A stretch of DNA of 64,000 nucleotides from Gillisella vitis (GTDB lineage: Bacteria > Pseudomonadota > Alphaproteobacteria > Rhizobiales > Rhizobiaceae): contig NZ_LMVL02000006.1 in NCBI RefSeq assembly GCF_001541345.2, forward strand, positions 275,416 through 339,415. Reading direction: 5' to 3'. Position numbers and translations under genes: made by a program. A model generated the notes under the pieces. The model was not told the origin of the DNA. It ran no database searches and saw only the letters and a list, made by a program, of their open reading frames with translations. Shown here one piece after another: positions 53,462 through 61,877 of the stretch; positions within the stretch are counted from its first letter, which is position 1, and every line of letters starts with the position of its first letter.

Positions 53462-53563
53462 TCAGAGTATGCCAACGGCGATGAGAGCTAAGAATGGAAG
53501 GGTGGCTGCTGAGATCAAGATCACCATACGCGAACGAACGCCCATCCGGTGAATTAACGACAT
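53462..53563 (-). pseudogene. Short N-terminal fragment of a membrane sensor protein
   Basis: A 33-codon minus frame with GAGG seven bases before its ATG, reading MSLIHRMGVRSRMVILIS then a hydrophobic stretch ending LALIAVGIL and a stop. This is the usual opening of membrane-anchored diguanylate cyclases or chemoreceptors (positive cytoplasmic end, then first transmembrane helix). No continuation in any frame is seen, so it is probably the surviving start of a deleted gene. Confidence 0.4.
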
Positions 53564-53591
53564 TGTCGTTCCTCGTAAGAATGATATCAAC

Positions 53592-53619
53592 CTGAACGCT
53601 ACTATCTGAACGCTACTAT
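53592..53619. repeat. Tandem duplication of a 14-bp unit
   Basis: CTGAACGCTACTAT occurs twice directly joined (53592-53605, 53606-53619). It may be slippage debris close to the truncated sensor fragment; no function is evident. Confidence 0.7.
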
Positions 53620-53725
53620 AAGTGTAGCATCAGCGAACGGCTTACATCACGACACAATCAGAGGCTGAGAACAATGCAATTGCATCGGGAATAGGCCGAT
53701 CTTCAGCCCCTTGGAACGTAGACAA

Positions 53726-53752
53726 GAAAGGCAGGCTCATCGCCTGCCTTTC
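53726..53752 (-). terminator. Terminator of the DUF4394 gene
   Basis: GAAAGGCAGGC (53726-53736) and GCCTGCCTTTC (53742-53752) form a perfect 11-bp stem with a 5-base loop. It starts 9 bases past the stop of the DUF4394 gene on its strand and is followed by TTGTC. Confidence 0.75.
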
Positions 53753-53761
53753 TCTTGAGTA

Positions 53762-54550
53762 TCAGGTCGCCGGCAGGACTGCGATGTCCCGCACCTCATT
53801 TTCCAGACCGGAGATCGCGCCGACTTCGGTCGCGGCGCCCGTTTCAAGATTGACGGTGTAAAGCATCTTGCTTGCCACCAGATAGGCCGCGTTCTTGCCG
53901 CCCTCCATTCCCTGAATGTCGAAGGCATAGGTCGCAGGCTTGTCTTTCAGGCCAAGCTTGCCGATGGCTTTCAATGTGCCGTCATTCGGCTTTGTCTGCT
54001 GGATCAACGCTCCGATTGTGGCGTCGATATCGTACATTGCAGTCTTTTCCGGCTTGCCGATGGAATTGGTATAGGCGGCGGCTACAATATTCGGGGTCTC
54101 GCCCTTATGCATATCGCCCTCTTCGAAAGCGAGTACGCCGTCAACCGTCACTGCCCCCGTATCGGGGTGAACGCGGTGGTTGGTGGTGCCGGTCATGAAA
54201 CGCAGGCGGTCTGCCATCGGGTTGAAATCGACCACGACAGGCGCATCCGTCATGGTCAGCATCTTGTCCATCTTCGCCACTTCGCTTGCAGCGCCCGTCT
54301 CCAGGTTGATGCTGACGATGCGGTGGTCGGGCGTCAATCCGATTACGGTCTTGTTTCCGGGACGGTAATCGATGCCGACGAGCTTATCGACGCCGGTAAC
54401 ATCCATCGTCTTTGTCACGGAAGGCTTTTCCGTATCGAACATGACGAGCGTCTTGTCGCCGCTTAATGCCAGAACGGGTGCCGCAAAGGCGGATGTTGCC
54501 GTGGCAATGACGGATATGGATGCTGCTAAAGCAAAACGAATGGTCTGCAT
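53762..54550 (-). CDS. Exported DUF4394-domain protein
   Basis: 262 residues from ATG 54550, with GGAG six bases upstream. Signal peptide MQTIRFALAASISVIATATSAFA, then VLALSGDKTLVMFDTEKPS. The body has repeated beta-propeller-like segments: GVDKLVGIDYRPGNKTVIGL, VDFNPMADRLRFMTGTTNHR and NIVAAAYTNSI, typical of DUF4394 proteins, whose function is unknown. It is divergent from the ECF sigma gene and ends at a strong terminator. Placement suggests that it belongs to the sigma factor's regulon; a GGAAC (ECF -35 type) lies shortly before the start, but a matching -10 is too close to the start to be certain. Confidence 0.82.
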   Translation of the reverse strand: MQTIRFALAASISVIATATSAFAAPVLALSGDKTLVMFDTEKPSVTKTMDVTGVDKLVGIDYRPGNKTVIGLTPDHRIVSINLETGAASEVAKMDKMLTMTDAPVVVDFNPMADRLRFMTGTTNHRVHPDTGAVTVDGVLAFEEGDMHKGETPNIVAAAYTNSIGKPEKTAMYDIDATIGALIQQTKPNDGTLKAIGKLGLKDKPATYAFDIQGMEGGKNAAYLVASKMLYTVNLETGAATEVGAISGLENEVRDIAVLPAT

Positions 54551-54745
54551 GTTTTTCTCCCGTGCGTTCAAAATCGAAGAAGGTTCCGCCGTATGGCTCA
54601 CGACCTTCCATCTTGAAGACACAACAGAAGATGCGTTTGGATGCAGCGCTCGAAAATATTTTTGGTGACTGCATCTATTCAGCTGTCGCGGCGGGTATAG
54701 TTTGCAAGACGCAGGCGGTTTGCGCACTGATCTAAGGAGATAGTT

Positions 54746-55300
54746 TTGACAGTGATGGGCTCCAGGCCGATTAATCTCGATGAGGCGCTTAATGGCTGCG
54801 CAAAGGGCGACCGCCTGGCATTGCGACACATCTTTGATCAGGAGGCGGGTAAGCTCATCGCGGTTGCCCAGCGCATCGTCAGACGTCGCGAGCTTGCTGA
54901 AGAGGTCGTGCAGGACTCTTTCATACGTATATGGACGCATGCACATCAGTACCGCTCCGATAGCGGCTCGGCGCGCGGCTGGATCTATGCCATCGTTCGA
55001 AACCGGGCCATCAACCTATTGCGTGATGGCAAGCGGGAACACTCCGTCGAGGAGGTTGAAACGCTTCAGGACGATCAGCAGACGGATGAAATCATGGCGG
55101 CATGGCACCGTCTGGATCGCAATTCCCGTCTCTATGACTGTCTCGGTTCGCTGGAAGATACGAAGCGGCAGGGGATTCTCATGGCCTATGTTGGCGGTTA
55201 TTCCCATGGCGAAATTGCAGGCAGGCTGCGCATTCCGCTTGGCACCACCAAGTCGTGGATCAGGCGCGGGCTTCTGGCGCTGCGGGAGTGCATGGCATGA
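54746..55300 (+). CDS. ECF-type RNA polymerase sigma factor
   Basis: 184 residues from TTG 54746, five bases after AAGGAGA; GTG 54752 and ATG 54755 are alternatives. Region 2 is visible as ELAEEVVQDSFIRIWTHAHQYRSDSGSARGWIYAIVRNRAINLLR (residues about 50-94) and region 4 as GYSHGEIAGRLRIPLGTTKSWIRRGLLALRE near residue 150. It is coupled by an ATGA overlap to an anti-sigma gene. The class (RpoE-like with RskA-type anti-sigma) usually responds to oxidative or membrane stress. Confidence 0.9.
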   Translation: MTVMGSRPINLDEALNGCAKGDRLALRHIFDQEAGKLIAVAQRIVRRRELAEEVVQDSFIRIWTHAHQYRSDSGSARGWIYAIVRNRAINLLRDGKREHSVEEVETLQDDQQTDEIMAAWHRLDRNSRLYDCLGSLEDTKRQGILMAYVGGYSHGEIAGRLRIPLGTTKSWIRRGLLALRECMA

Positions 55301-56001
55301 GCTACGACCGCAAAGACATAGCGCATCTCGCCGACGAATATGTGCTGGGGTTGCTCGAGCCAACACAGGCGGAAGAAATCGAGGATGCCATGGAAGGTGA
55401 TCCTGAACTCAAGGCTGCCATTGCCGCAAGTCGAGATCGTTTCCTGCCGCTCGACACGAGCATGGCTCCGCAACCCGTCAGCGAGGATCTCTGGAATCGT
55501 ATCGAGGCCTCCCTGTCGGGTCAGGACAACCGTCGCGCCAAATCAAACACACACATCGCAAACGATAATGGCTCTCGCCGCTGGAAGTTGGCTGCACTCA
55601 CGTCGCTTGCCGCCTCGTTGCTGCTTACCGTCGGCCTCGTCTACAGCCTGACCAGAACGATGGAGCCACTCGTCGTCGCCGTCCTTGTCAACGAGGCAGG
55701 AGAGGTTCAGGCGGTTGTCGAGGATTTCGGCAACGACGAGGCCTCCGTGCGGCTTCTGACGGATTTCGTCGTTCCGCGTGACAAGACGATCCAAGTTTGG
55801 ACCCTGCCGTCTCGCGATGTCGGGCCGGTCCCTCTCGGCCTGCTGGAAGGCGTGCGCTCCGCCCGCCTGCATGGGCCGACGCTGCCGAAGCCGCGCAACG
55901 ATCAGCTTTATGAGTTGACGCTTGAGCAGGCAGGCGGTTCGCCGACAGGCCGTCCCACCGGACCGATACTTGCCAAGGGATTTGCCCGTATACCGCGGTG
56001 A
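55297..56001 (+). CDS. Anti-sigma factor, RskA-type (membrane)
   Basis: 234 residues. An N-terminal cytoplasmic sigma-binding part (HLADEYVLGLLEPTQAEEIE) is followed by a single transmembrane helix (about residues 101-122, WKLAALTSLAASLLLTVGLVY) and a periplasmic RskA domain (IQVWTLPSRDVGPVPLGLL). The HxxxCxxC zinc motif of ZAS-type anti-sigmas is absent. It holds the upstream sigma factor inactive; release by redox or ligand is typical. Its start overlaps the sigma stop. Confidence 0.88.
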   Translation: MSYDRKDIAHLADEYVLGLLEPTQAEEIEDAMEGDPELKAAIAASRDRFLPLDTSMAPQPVSEDLWNRIEASLSGQDNRRAKSNTHIANDNGSRRWKLAALTSLAASLLLTVGLVYSLTRTMEPLVVAVLVNEAGEVQAVVEDFGNDEASVRLLTDFVVPRDKTIQVWTLPSRDVGPVPLGLLEGVRSARLHGPTLPKPRNDQLYELTLEQAGGSPTGRPTGPILAKGFARIPR

Positions 56002-56077
56002 CGCTCCAGGACATAGGCAACTGAGCAAATGACCGGTTCGCCGAAGACTAATTAAATCATCTATCAAATGGCGTGAA

Positions 56078-56881
56078 GCATCGTAAACTTAACGGCCACG
56101 AGTACAGACCATCACGCCGGCCGAGTTTGTTAGTCATGCCCGGCCGATTTTCGCCCACAGGTCCATCGCCGCTACGCGCAATTCGCGATGATGGCTGGAG
56201 GGGATGTCGTGGCGCGAGATTTGAAATAGGTTGGGATCGGGTCATGGATGGAGATAAAGCGTTGTAGATGTCGCTGTGACTTGAAGCGCTTCATGATCCG
56301 CTCTCGCCGCCGGACGGGCTGGTGGGAATTCTCCGCCCGGTTGTTCAAACCCTTGTGTGAGTGATGCTCGACACCCGGCATGATCTCCCGCTTTGCGGCG
56401 CCGTAGGATCGAAGCTTATCGGTGATCATCACCCGCCGCGCTCGGCCCTGGCTCTTTAAGAGCCTACGCGTCAGGCGTTTGGCCGCCTTGGCATTGCGGC
56501 GGCTTTGCACCAGCACCTTCCAGAACAAAGCCGTCCTGATACGGCGCGCCACGGCCAGTGCTTCTCGCCTCGGATTGAAACAACGGCCTCATCGAGGTGC
56601 CATTTGGCCCCAAGCCGACCGGATGAGCGACGACGGATATCGTTGGCGAAGGTCCGCCCGAAGTTCTCCGCCCACAGCCGGACCGTTTGATGCGAGACCA
56701 CGATCCCACGGGCAGCCAGCAAGTCCTCGAGCATTCGCAGGCTGAGAGGGAAGCGGAAATAGAGCCACACGGCGTGGGCAATGATTTCAGCGGGAAAGCC
56801 ATGGCGGCGATATAGTGGATCACGGTCTGTCATGGCCCGTCATCCCACATCGAATTCCACATTCCGTTAAGTTGACGATGC
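56078..56881. mobile_element. Decayed IS6-family insertion sequence
   Basis: About 804 bp flanked by terminal inverted repeats: GCATCGTAAACTTAACGG at 56078-56095 and its complement (one mismatch, C for A) at 56864-56881. Size and the single transposase gene fit the IS6/IS26 group. The 8-bp flanks (GGCGTGAA and CCTTCGAG) are not identical, so no target duplication remains. It lies between the anti-sigma gene and the AraC gene. The transposase gene carries three frameshifts, so the copy is inactive. Confidence 0.8.
56134..56833 (-). pseudogene. IS6-family transposase, frameshifted
   Basis: Starts MTDRDPLYRRHGFPAEIIAHAVWLYFRF and keeps the first frame through the DDE-domain Asp (AKWHLDEAVVSIRGEKHW). 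Near 56550 two small indels move it through QDGFVLE into the frame of VLVQSRRNAKAAKRL. ITDKLRSYGAAK (second Asp) and RRERIMKRFKSQRHLQRFISIHDPI follow, and after HDPI a third indel leads to NLFQISRHDIPSSHHRELR, then AAMDLWAKIGRA and the stop at 56134. With these corrections a normal ~233-residue transposase would result. Three indels show the element is long dead. Confidence 0.85.
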
Positions 56882-56986
56882 CCTTCGAGTAGTCATGGAT
56901 GGCGCTGTGCGTCCAGCATGCCGCGCACGACGGCAGGCAGATCAAAGCGGCACTCGGATTTTGTCTGACGCGATCGCTATCCGTTG

Positions 56987-57880
56987 CTACTGGCCGCACA
57001 TTTCACTGCGAAACGCATGCGGGGTCACGCCTGTCGCGTTCCTGAAGGCGCGGGTGAAATTGGCGTGAGATGAGAAACCGGCCGCGATGGCCACGTCTGC
57101 GATGTTCCAATTTTCATCGAGCAGTCTTTGCTTGGCGACAGCCATGCGCTTGTCACTGACATAGGCATGTGGACTTTTCCCCGTTGCCTGTTTGAATGCG
57201 CGGGCAAAGTGGGCAACGCTCATGCACGCGACGGAAGCAAGGTCGGCCACGGAAAACTCGTTGTCGAGATGGAATTCGATATAGTCTGTGACGCGTCGCA
57301 TTCGGCGCGTGTCGAGCGCGCTATCACCGCTGCGCTTACCCTGCTGTCGGGGCGTTGCAGTCGAATAGGAACGAACCAGATGCGCGGAGAGGGCGACAGC
57401 GAGGGTCTCGACCAGCAATCGGCCCGCCGCACTTTCCGTAGACATTTCTTGCAGGATCTGTCCCGCGGCAAATTCAATGAACGGATCCTGGTCGATGCTT
57501 TCGTATCGCAGTTCTATGGCCGCCGGATCGAGGTCGAATTCCTGCAGGATGGTCGAGGAGAAGGGCTGCCCTGGCAGGAACAAATGAAGACAGTCGTCCA
57601 TCCGCTCTGTCACCGATATGAACTCCTCCTCAATTCCGGCCGGACAGAGCCAGATGGTGCCGCGCCGCGCGACCGTGTGTTGCCGCATGCCTCCGCCACG
57701 GCGATCAACGATGCTGCGCCCGTGCAGCAGTATGGCGATCTCCGTGTCGTGCGGCACCAGCGATGGCAGTTCGCCCGCTTCATGACGCCAGCGCTCGGCC
57801 AGAATGTTGCGCCAACCGCTCGCATTCGAGGTCTCTATCATCGTTCCGGTAATATACTTGTCGACGGAGTGACCGAGCAT
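56987..57880 (-). CDS. AraC-family transcriptional regulator
   Basis: 297 residues from ATG 57880, with GGAG seven bases upstream. The C-terminal 100 residues hold two helix-turn-helix units: FSVADLASVACMSVAHFARAFKQATGKSPHAYV and NIADVAIAAGFSSHANFTRAFRNATGVTP. The N-terminal part is a cupin-like sensor (TVARRGTIWLCPAGIEEEFIS). It is divergent from the molybdoenzyme operon, 190 bases away, and is its likely activator. The inducing ligand is unknown. Confidence 0.9.
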   Translation of the reverse strand: MLGHSVDKYITGTMIETSNASGWRNILAERWRHEAGELPSLVPHDTEIAILLHGRSIVDRRGGGMRQHTVARRGTIWLCPAGIEEEFISVTERMDDCLHLFLPGQPFSSTILQEFDLDPAAIELRYESIDQDPFIEFAAGQILQEMSTESAAGRLLVETLAVALSAHLVRSYSTATPRQQGKRSGDSALDTRRMRRVTDYIEFHLDNEFSVADLASVACMSVAHFARAFKQATGKSPHAYVSDKRMAVAKQRLLDENWNIADVAIAAGFSSHANFTRAFRNATGVTPHAFRSEMCGQ

Positions 57881-58070
57881 GGCTTTGCTCCAAGTTCCAT
57901 TTTGCTGGTGTTGAGAACAAGCAAATTCCGGACCAATCGCCCTAAATGACCACTTGATCAGAAATTGAATAAACAAACGCAGTTTTTGATAAAGCCAAAG
58001 CCTGCGCTCCGCTCCACACTGCCTAAAGTTCAAGCACTGCTTTTCAAAAGGCAAATCATGGGAGTTGAAA

Positions 58071-60197
58071 ATGGCTCGCACTACCGTTGTCGGCGCATGC
58101 CCGCATGACTGTCCAGACACCTGCTCCATCCTGACGACGGTCGAGGACGGAAAAGCCGTCGCGGTCCGGGGCAATCCTGATCATCCGTTTACGCGCGGAC
58201 GCCTGTGCGTGAAGGTTAATAATTATCAAGACCGCGTCTATAGCGACAATCGTCTGCTGTATCCGATGCGTCGCGTGGGCCCAAAAGGCAGCGGCCAGTT
58301 TGAACGCATCAGCTGGGACGATGCGATTGCGGAGATCGCGTCGCGTTTCAAGGATATTATCGCGACCGACGGTGCGCAGGCCATCCTGCCTTACAGCTAT
58401 CTCGGTACGCAGGGCATCATCAACGGGCTGAATGTCGGCGATCCGCTGTTCAACAAGCTCGGCGCCAGTGTCTGCGAGCGCACCTTCTGCGATTCCGGCT
58501 CCTGCACCGCCTATATGATGACGATCGGCCACACACCCGGCGTCGATCCGGAAGCCTTCATCCATTCGAAATACATCATCCTGTGGGCCTGTAATACGCT
58601 GAGCACCAACTCACATCACTGGCCCTTTATCGAACAGGCCCGGAAAAACGGCGCAAAGCTGGTAGTGATCGATCCGGTGCGCACCCGCACGGCGCGGCTG
58701 GCAGACTGGCACATTCCCATCCGCCCCGGCACCGATTGCGCACTGGCCTTGGCGATGATCCACATCATCATCAAGGAAAAGCGCATCGATCGAGACTATA
58801 TCGATGCGCACACCGTTGGTTTTGCGGAGCTGGCGGAGCGGGCAGAACAGTACACGCCGGAATTCGCCTCCGCAGAAACGGGCATTCCTGTGGAAGACAT
58901 CTACACGCTGACGCGCGAATATGCGTCGACCGCGCCAGCGGTTGTGCGCATCGGCGTTGCGGTGGAACGTCACGCCGGCGGCGGACAGACCGTGCGCGCC
59001 ATCGCCTGCCTGCCTGCCTTGATCGGGGCCTGGAAGCATGTCGGCGGCGGTCTGCTGCAATTGCCGATCTGGGCCTTCCCAGTCAACTGGGGCGAGATGA
59101 TGCGTCCTGATCTCCAGCCCGAGACGATGCGTGTCATCAACTCGTGGCAACTCGGGCCTGCCTTGACCGGCGATTTGCCACTCGATCCGCCGATCCGCTC
59201 GCTGTTTGTCTATAACGCCAATCCCATGGCGATGGTGAGCCAGCAGGACAAGCTGGAGCAGGGGCTTGCGCGAGACGATCTCTTCACTGTGGTCAGCGAG
59301 CATTTCATCACCGATACGGCCCGCTATGCCGATATTCTTCTGCCGGCAACCACCCAACTGGAGCAGAAGGACATCATGTTCTCCTGGGGGCATCTCTACC
59401 TCTCGTACAACAACCCGGCGATCGAGCCGCTTGGCGAGGCGGTGCCGAATACCGAAATGTTCCGCCGGATTGCCCGCGCGCTCGATATAGATGATCCCTT
59501 CTTCTTTCGCTCGGACGACGAGATGATCGCGCAGTCGATGGACTGGGCCAATCCTGTGATGGAGGGTCTCACGCTCGAGGATCTGAAGGAAAAGGGCTTC
59601 CTGCGTCTTCAGGTGCCGGCTGCCGGCGACTGGGCACCGCACCGCGATGGCAATTTCCCTACGCCGACCGGGAAATGCGAGTTCAAGTCCACGCTGGCCG
59701 AGACCGGCAACTTCGTGGTTCCGCTGTTTCGTCAGGGCTATAATGGCGATCAGGCCGGAGAACCCGTCGATCCTCTACCGCATTACATCAGGCCCAATGA
59801 GAGCCCGGCCAGTGCGCCGGCGCTTGCGGAGAAATATCCGCTCAGCCTGATCTCGCCCAAGAGCCATGCCTTCCTCAATTCCAACTATGGCAATCTGCCG
59901 GCTCAGGTTGCGCTGGCGGGCGAGGAGCAGTCGGTGACCCTCCATCCGGACGACGCAACCGCGCGTGGAATAGAGGTGGGGACGCCCATTCGTGTCTTTA
60001 ACGATCGGGGCGTCTTCGAAGCCTTTGCCACCGTCTCATCGGATGTGATGCGCGGCGTGGTGGTGGCGCCTGCCGGCTACTGGCAGCGCTCGAACCGCCG
60101 AGGCCCCACGGTTCATGCCCTGACGCCGCCCGCTTTTGCCGATCTGGGCCGCGCACCGACATTTTCGGATGTGCTGGTCGAGGTCGCCAAATTCTAA
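58071..60197 (+). CDS. Molybdopterin oxidoreductase (Mo-bisMGD, DMSO reductase superfamily)
   Basis: 708 residues. GGGAG lies six bases before ATG 58071; there is no Tat signal, so it is cytoplasmic. The N-terminal [4Fe-4S] motif is ACPHDCPDTC (residues 9-18) completed by Cys in GRLCVK. The cofactor domains contain GTQGIINGLNVG, CERTFCDSGSCTAYM (region of the Mo ligand), LWACNTLSTN and LVVIDPVRTRTA. The C-terminal MoCoBD domain starts near LSLISPKSHAFLNS. It resembles the BisC/formate-dehydrogenase-like group of anaerobic-type dehydrogenases, whose substrates vary widely. With an adjacent ferredoxin and ferredoxin reductase it probably receives electrons from NADPH. Substrate not identifiable. 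Confidence 0.9.
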   Translation: MARTTVVGACPHDCPDTCSILTTVEDGKAVAVRGNPDHPFTRGRLCVKVNNYQDRVYSDNRLLYPMRRVGPKGSGQFERISWDDAIAEIASRFKDIIATDGAQAILPYSYLGTQGIINGLNVGDPLFNKLGASVCERTFCDSGSCTAYMMTIGHTPGVDPEAFIHSKYIILWACNTLSTNSHHWPFIEQARKNGAKLVVIDPVRTRTARLADWHIPIRPGTDCALALAMIHIIIKEKRIDRDYIDAHTVGFAELAERAEQYTPEFASAETGIPVEDIYTLTREYASTAPAVVRIGVAVERHAGGGQTVRAIACLPALIGAWKHVGGGLLQLPIWAFPVNWGEMMRPDLQPETMRVINSWQLGPALTGDLPLDPPIRSLFVYNANPMAMVSQQDKLEQGLARDDLFTVVSEHFITDTARYADILLPATTQLEQKDIMFSWGHLYLSYNNPAIEPLGEAVPNTEMFRRIARALDIDDPFFFRSDDEMIAQSMDWANPVMEGLTLEDLKEKGFLRLQVPAAGDWAPHRDGNFPTPTGKCEFKSTLAETGNFVVPLFRQGYNGDQAGEPVDPLPHYIRPNESPASAPALAEKYPLSLISPKSHAFLNSNYGNLPAQVALAGEEQSVTLHPDDATARGIEVGTPIRVFNDRGVFEAFATVSSDVMRGVVVAPAGYWQRSNRRGPTVHALTPPAFADLGRAPTFSDVLVEVAKF

Positions 60198-60234
60198 CGG
60201 ACAAGTCATGGCTTACTGAAGAGGTTTATCGAGA

Positions 60235-60540
60235 ATGCCCTATGTCGTTACCGACCATTGCACCGGATGCCGTTATACGGAATGCGTGACGGTGTGCCCC
60301 GTCGAGTGTTTCCATATCGACGATGACATGACCTATATCGATCCCGACAATTGCATCGATTGTGGCGGCTGTGTGCCTGTATGTCCGGTTGGCGCGATCC
60401 AGCCGTCCTATCTGCTGTCGCCTGATCAGCAGAAATGGATCGAGATCAACAGACGTCGCTCAGCCGAAACGCCTGTGATCAACATGCGCCTGCCGCCGCT
60501 TGCCGGTGCAGACGAACGCAAGAAGGCGATGGGCCTGTGA
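60235..60540 (+). CDS. 7Fe-type ferredoxin (FdxA-like)
   Basis: 101 residues starting MPYVVTDHCTGCRYTECVTVCPVECF, the FdxA pattern, with a second cluster motif NCIDCGGCVPVCPVGAI at about 40-56. The spacing (CxxCxxxxC with a later CP) fits one [3Fe-4S] and one [4Fe-4S] cluster. It lies 37 bases after the molybdoenzyme gene. Its stop overlaps the start of the flavoprotein gene (GTGA). Expected role: electron carrier between the reductase and the molybdoenzyme. Confidence 0.92.
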   Translation: MPYVVTDHCTGCRYTECVTVCPVECFHIDDDMTYIDPDNCIDCGGCVPVCPVGAIQPSYLLSPDQQKWIEINRRRSAETPVINMRLPPLAGADERKKAMGL

Positions 60541-61877
60541 CGGTGCCGCGCTATCATGTCGCCATCGTCGGTGCCGGTCCTAGTGGGTTCTATGCGGCCG
60601 AGGCATTGCTTCGGTCGGATAAGAACATTGCGGTTGATCTGTTCGAACGCTTACCGGTGCCGTACGGCCTGGTTCGCTTCGGCGTCGCCCCTGATCATCC
60701 GAAGCTGAAGCAGGTCACTGCTGTCTTCGAGAGAATCGCGCAGATGCCGGGTTTTCGTTTTATCGGTGGGGTGGAGATCGGCGTTGACACTAACATCACC
60801 GATCTTCGCAGGTCCTATCATGCCGTCATCCTGGCGACAGGGGCGGCGCTCGGTCGTGAGATCGGCCTGCCGGGTGAAAATCTGCCCGGCACGCATCAGG
60901 CCAGCGATTTCGTCGGCTGGTACAATGGTCATCCAGATTGCCGGGATCTGACCTTCGATTTTGGCGGCGAGCGGGCGGTCGTCATCGGTCATGGCAATGT
61001 CGCCCTCGACGTGGCGCGTATCCTCGTGAAGACGCCGGAGGAATTGCGCCATACAGATATTGCCGGGCATGCTCTGGAAATGCTGGGGGAAAGCCGTATT
61101 CGCGAGGTGCATCTGGTCGGGCGGGGCGCTCCGGCCGGGATACGTTTCTCGGCCAAGGAGCTGCATGAATTCGGCACGCTGGAGAATTGCGATCCGGGCG
61201 TGGAGATGGGCGATCTGGCCATTGACCCGTTTGCCTCTCCTGAGGGCGTGGACCCCGAACGAAAAACCGCCATCGGCCTTCTCGATGCGTTCTCCCGCCG
61301 CAAATGGGAAAAAAGCAAGAGATGCCTTTTCCGCTTTCATCTCGCTCCGGTTTGTTTCGAAGGACATGAGCGCGTCAGCCGCGCCGTGTTCCGTTGGGGC
61401 GCAACGGGCAAGGGAATGGAGCGGGACGTCACGATCGATACGAACCTTGTCTTCCTGAGTGTCGGCAGGCGCAGCGCACCGGTTACCGATGTTCCCTACG
61501 ACGCAGACCGGGGCGTCCATGCCAATGCCGGTGGCCGTATCTGGGCAGAGGACGGGCTGTTTCTTGGCCTTTATGCCTGCGGCTGGAGCAAGCGCGGCCC
61601 GCAGGGAACGATCGGTACAAATCGCGCCTGCGCTATCGATACGGTTGAAAAGGTACTGGCCGATCTCGATTCGCTGCCATTGCCAGATCCTGCCGCTGCG
61701 GACAGTTTCGTCTCCTCGATCTGGGACCGCCAGGGGCTGCGCCTCGACTTCGATGCCTGGCGTGCCATTGACACGGCGGAGGTGGCGCGGGGCCGGTCGC
61801 TGGGCAAGCCGCGCGAAAAGTTCGTCTCCGTTGAAGCGATGATTGCCGCTGCCGGGGGGAAGGATATTGCATGCTGA
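60537..61877 (+). CDS. Ferredoxin/adrenodoxin-NADP+ reductase-like flavoprotein (FprA-like)
   Basis: 446 residues from GTG 60537. RYHVAIVGAGPSGFYAAEALL (residues 5-25) binds FAD, and PVPYGLVRFGVAPDHPKLKQV follows, the signature of the adrenodoxin reductase/FprA family. VVIGHGNVALDVARIL (near 146) is the NADPH-binding Rossmann motif, and GWSKRGPQGTIGTNR near 350 is the C-terminal FAD contact. It moves electrons from NADPH to ferredoxin. Its position directly behind the ferredoxin gene, with an overlap, makes the pair a dedicated electron feed for the molybdoenzyme. Confidence 0.92.
   Translation: MTVPRYHVAIVGAGPSGFYAAEALLRSDKNIAVDLFERLPVPYGLVRFGVAPDHPKLKQVTAVFERIAQMPGFRFIGGVEIGVDTNITDLRRSYHAVILATGAALGREIGLPGENLPGTHQASDFVGWYNGHPDCRDLTFDFGGERAVVIGHGNVALDVARILVKTPEELRHTDIAGHALEMLGESRIREVHLVGRGAPAGIRFSAKELHEFGTLENCDPGVEMGDLAIDPFASPEGVDPERKTAIGLLDAFSRRKWEKSKRCLFRFHLAPVCFEGHERVSRAVFRWGATGKGMERDVTIDTNLVFLSVGRRSAPVTDVPYDADRGVHANAGGRIWAEDGLFLGLYACGWSKRGPQGTIGTNRACAIDTVEKVLADLDSLPLPDPAAADSFVSSIWDRQGLRLDFDAWRAIDTAEVARGRSLGKPREKFVSVEAMIAAAGGKDIAC

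Noticed and set aside
56172..56552. Separate 126-codon minus frame as an independent gene
   Set aside because: It is the 3' part of the frameshifted IS6 transposase.
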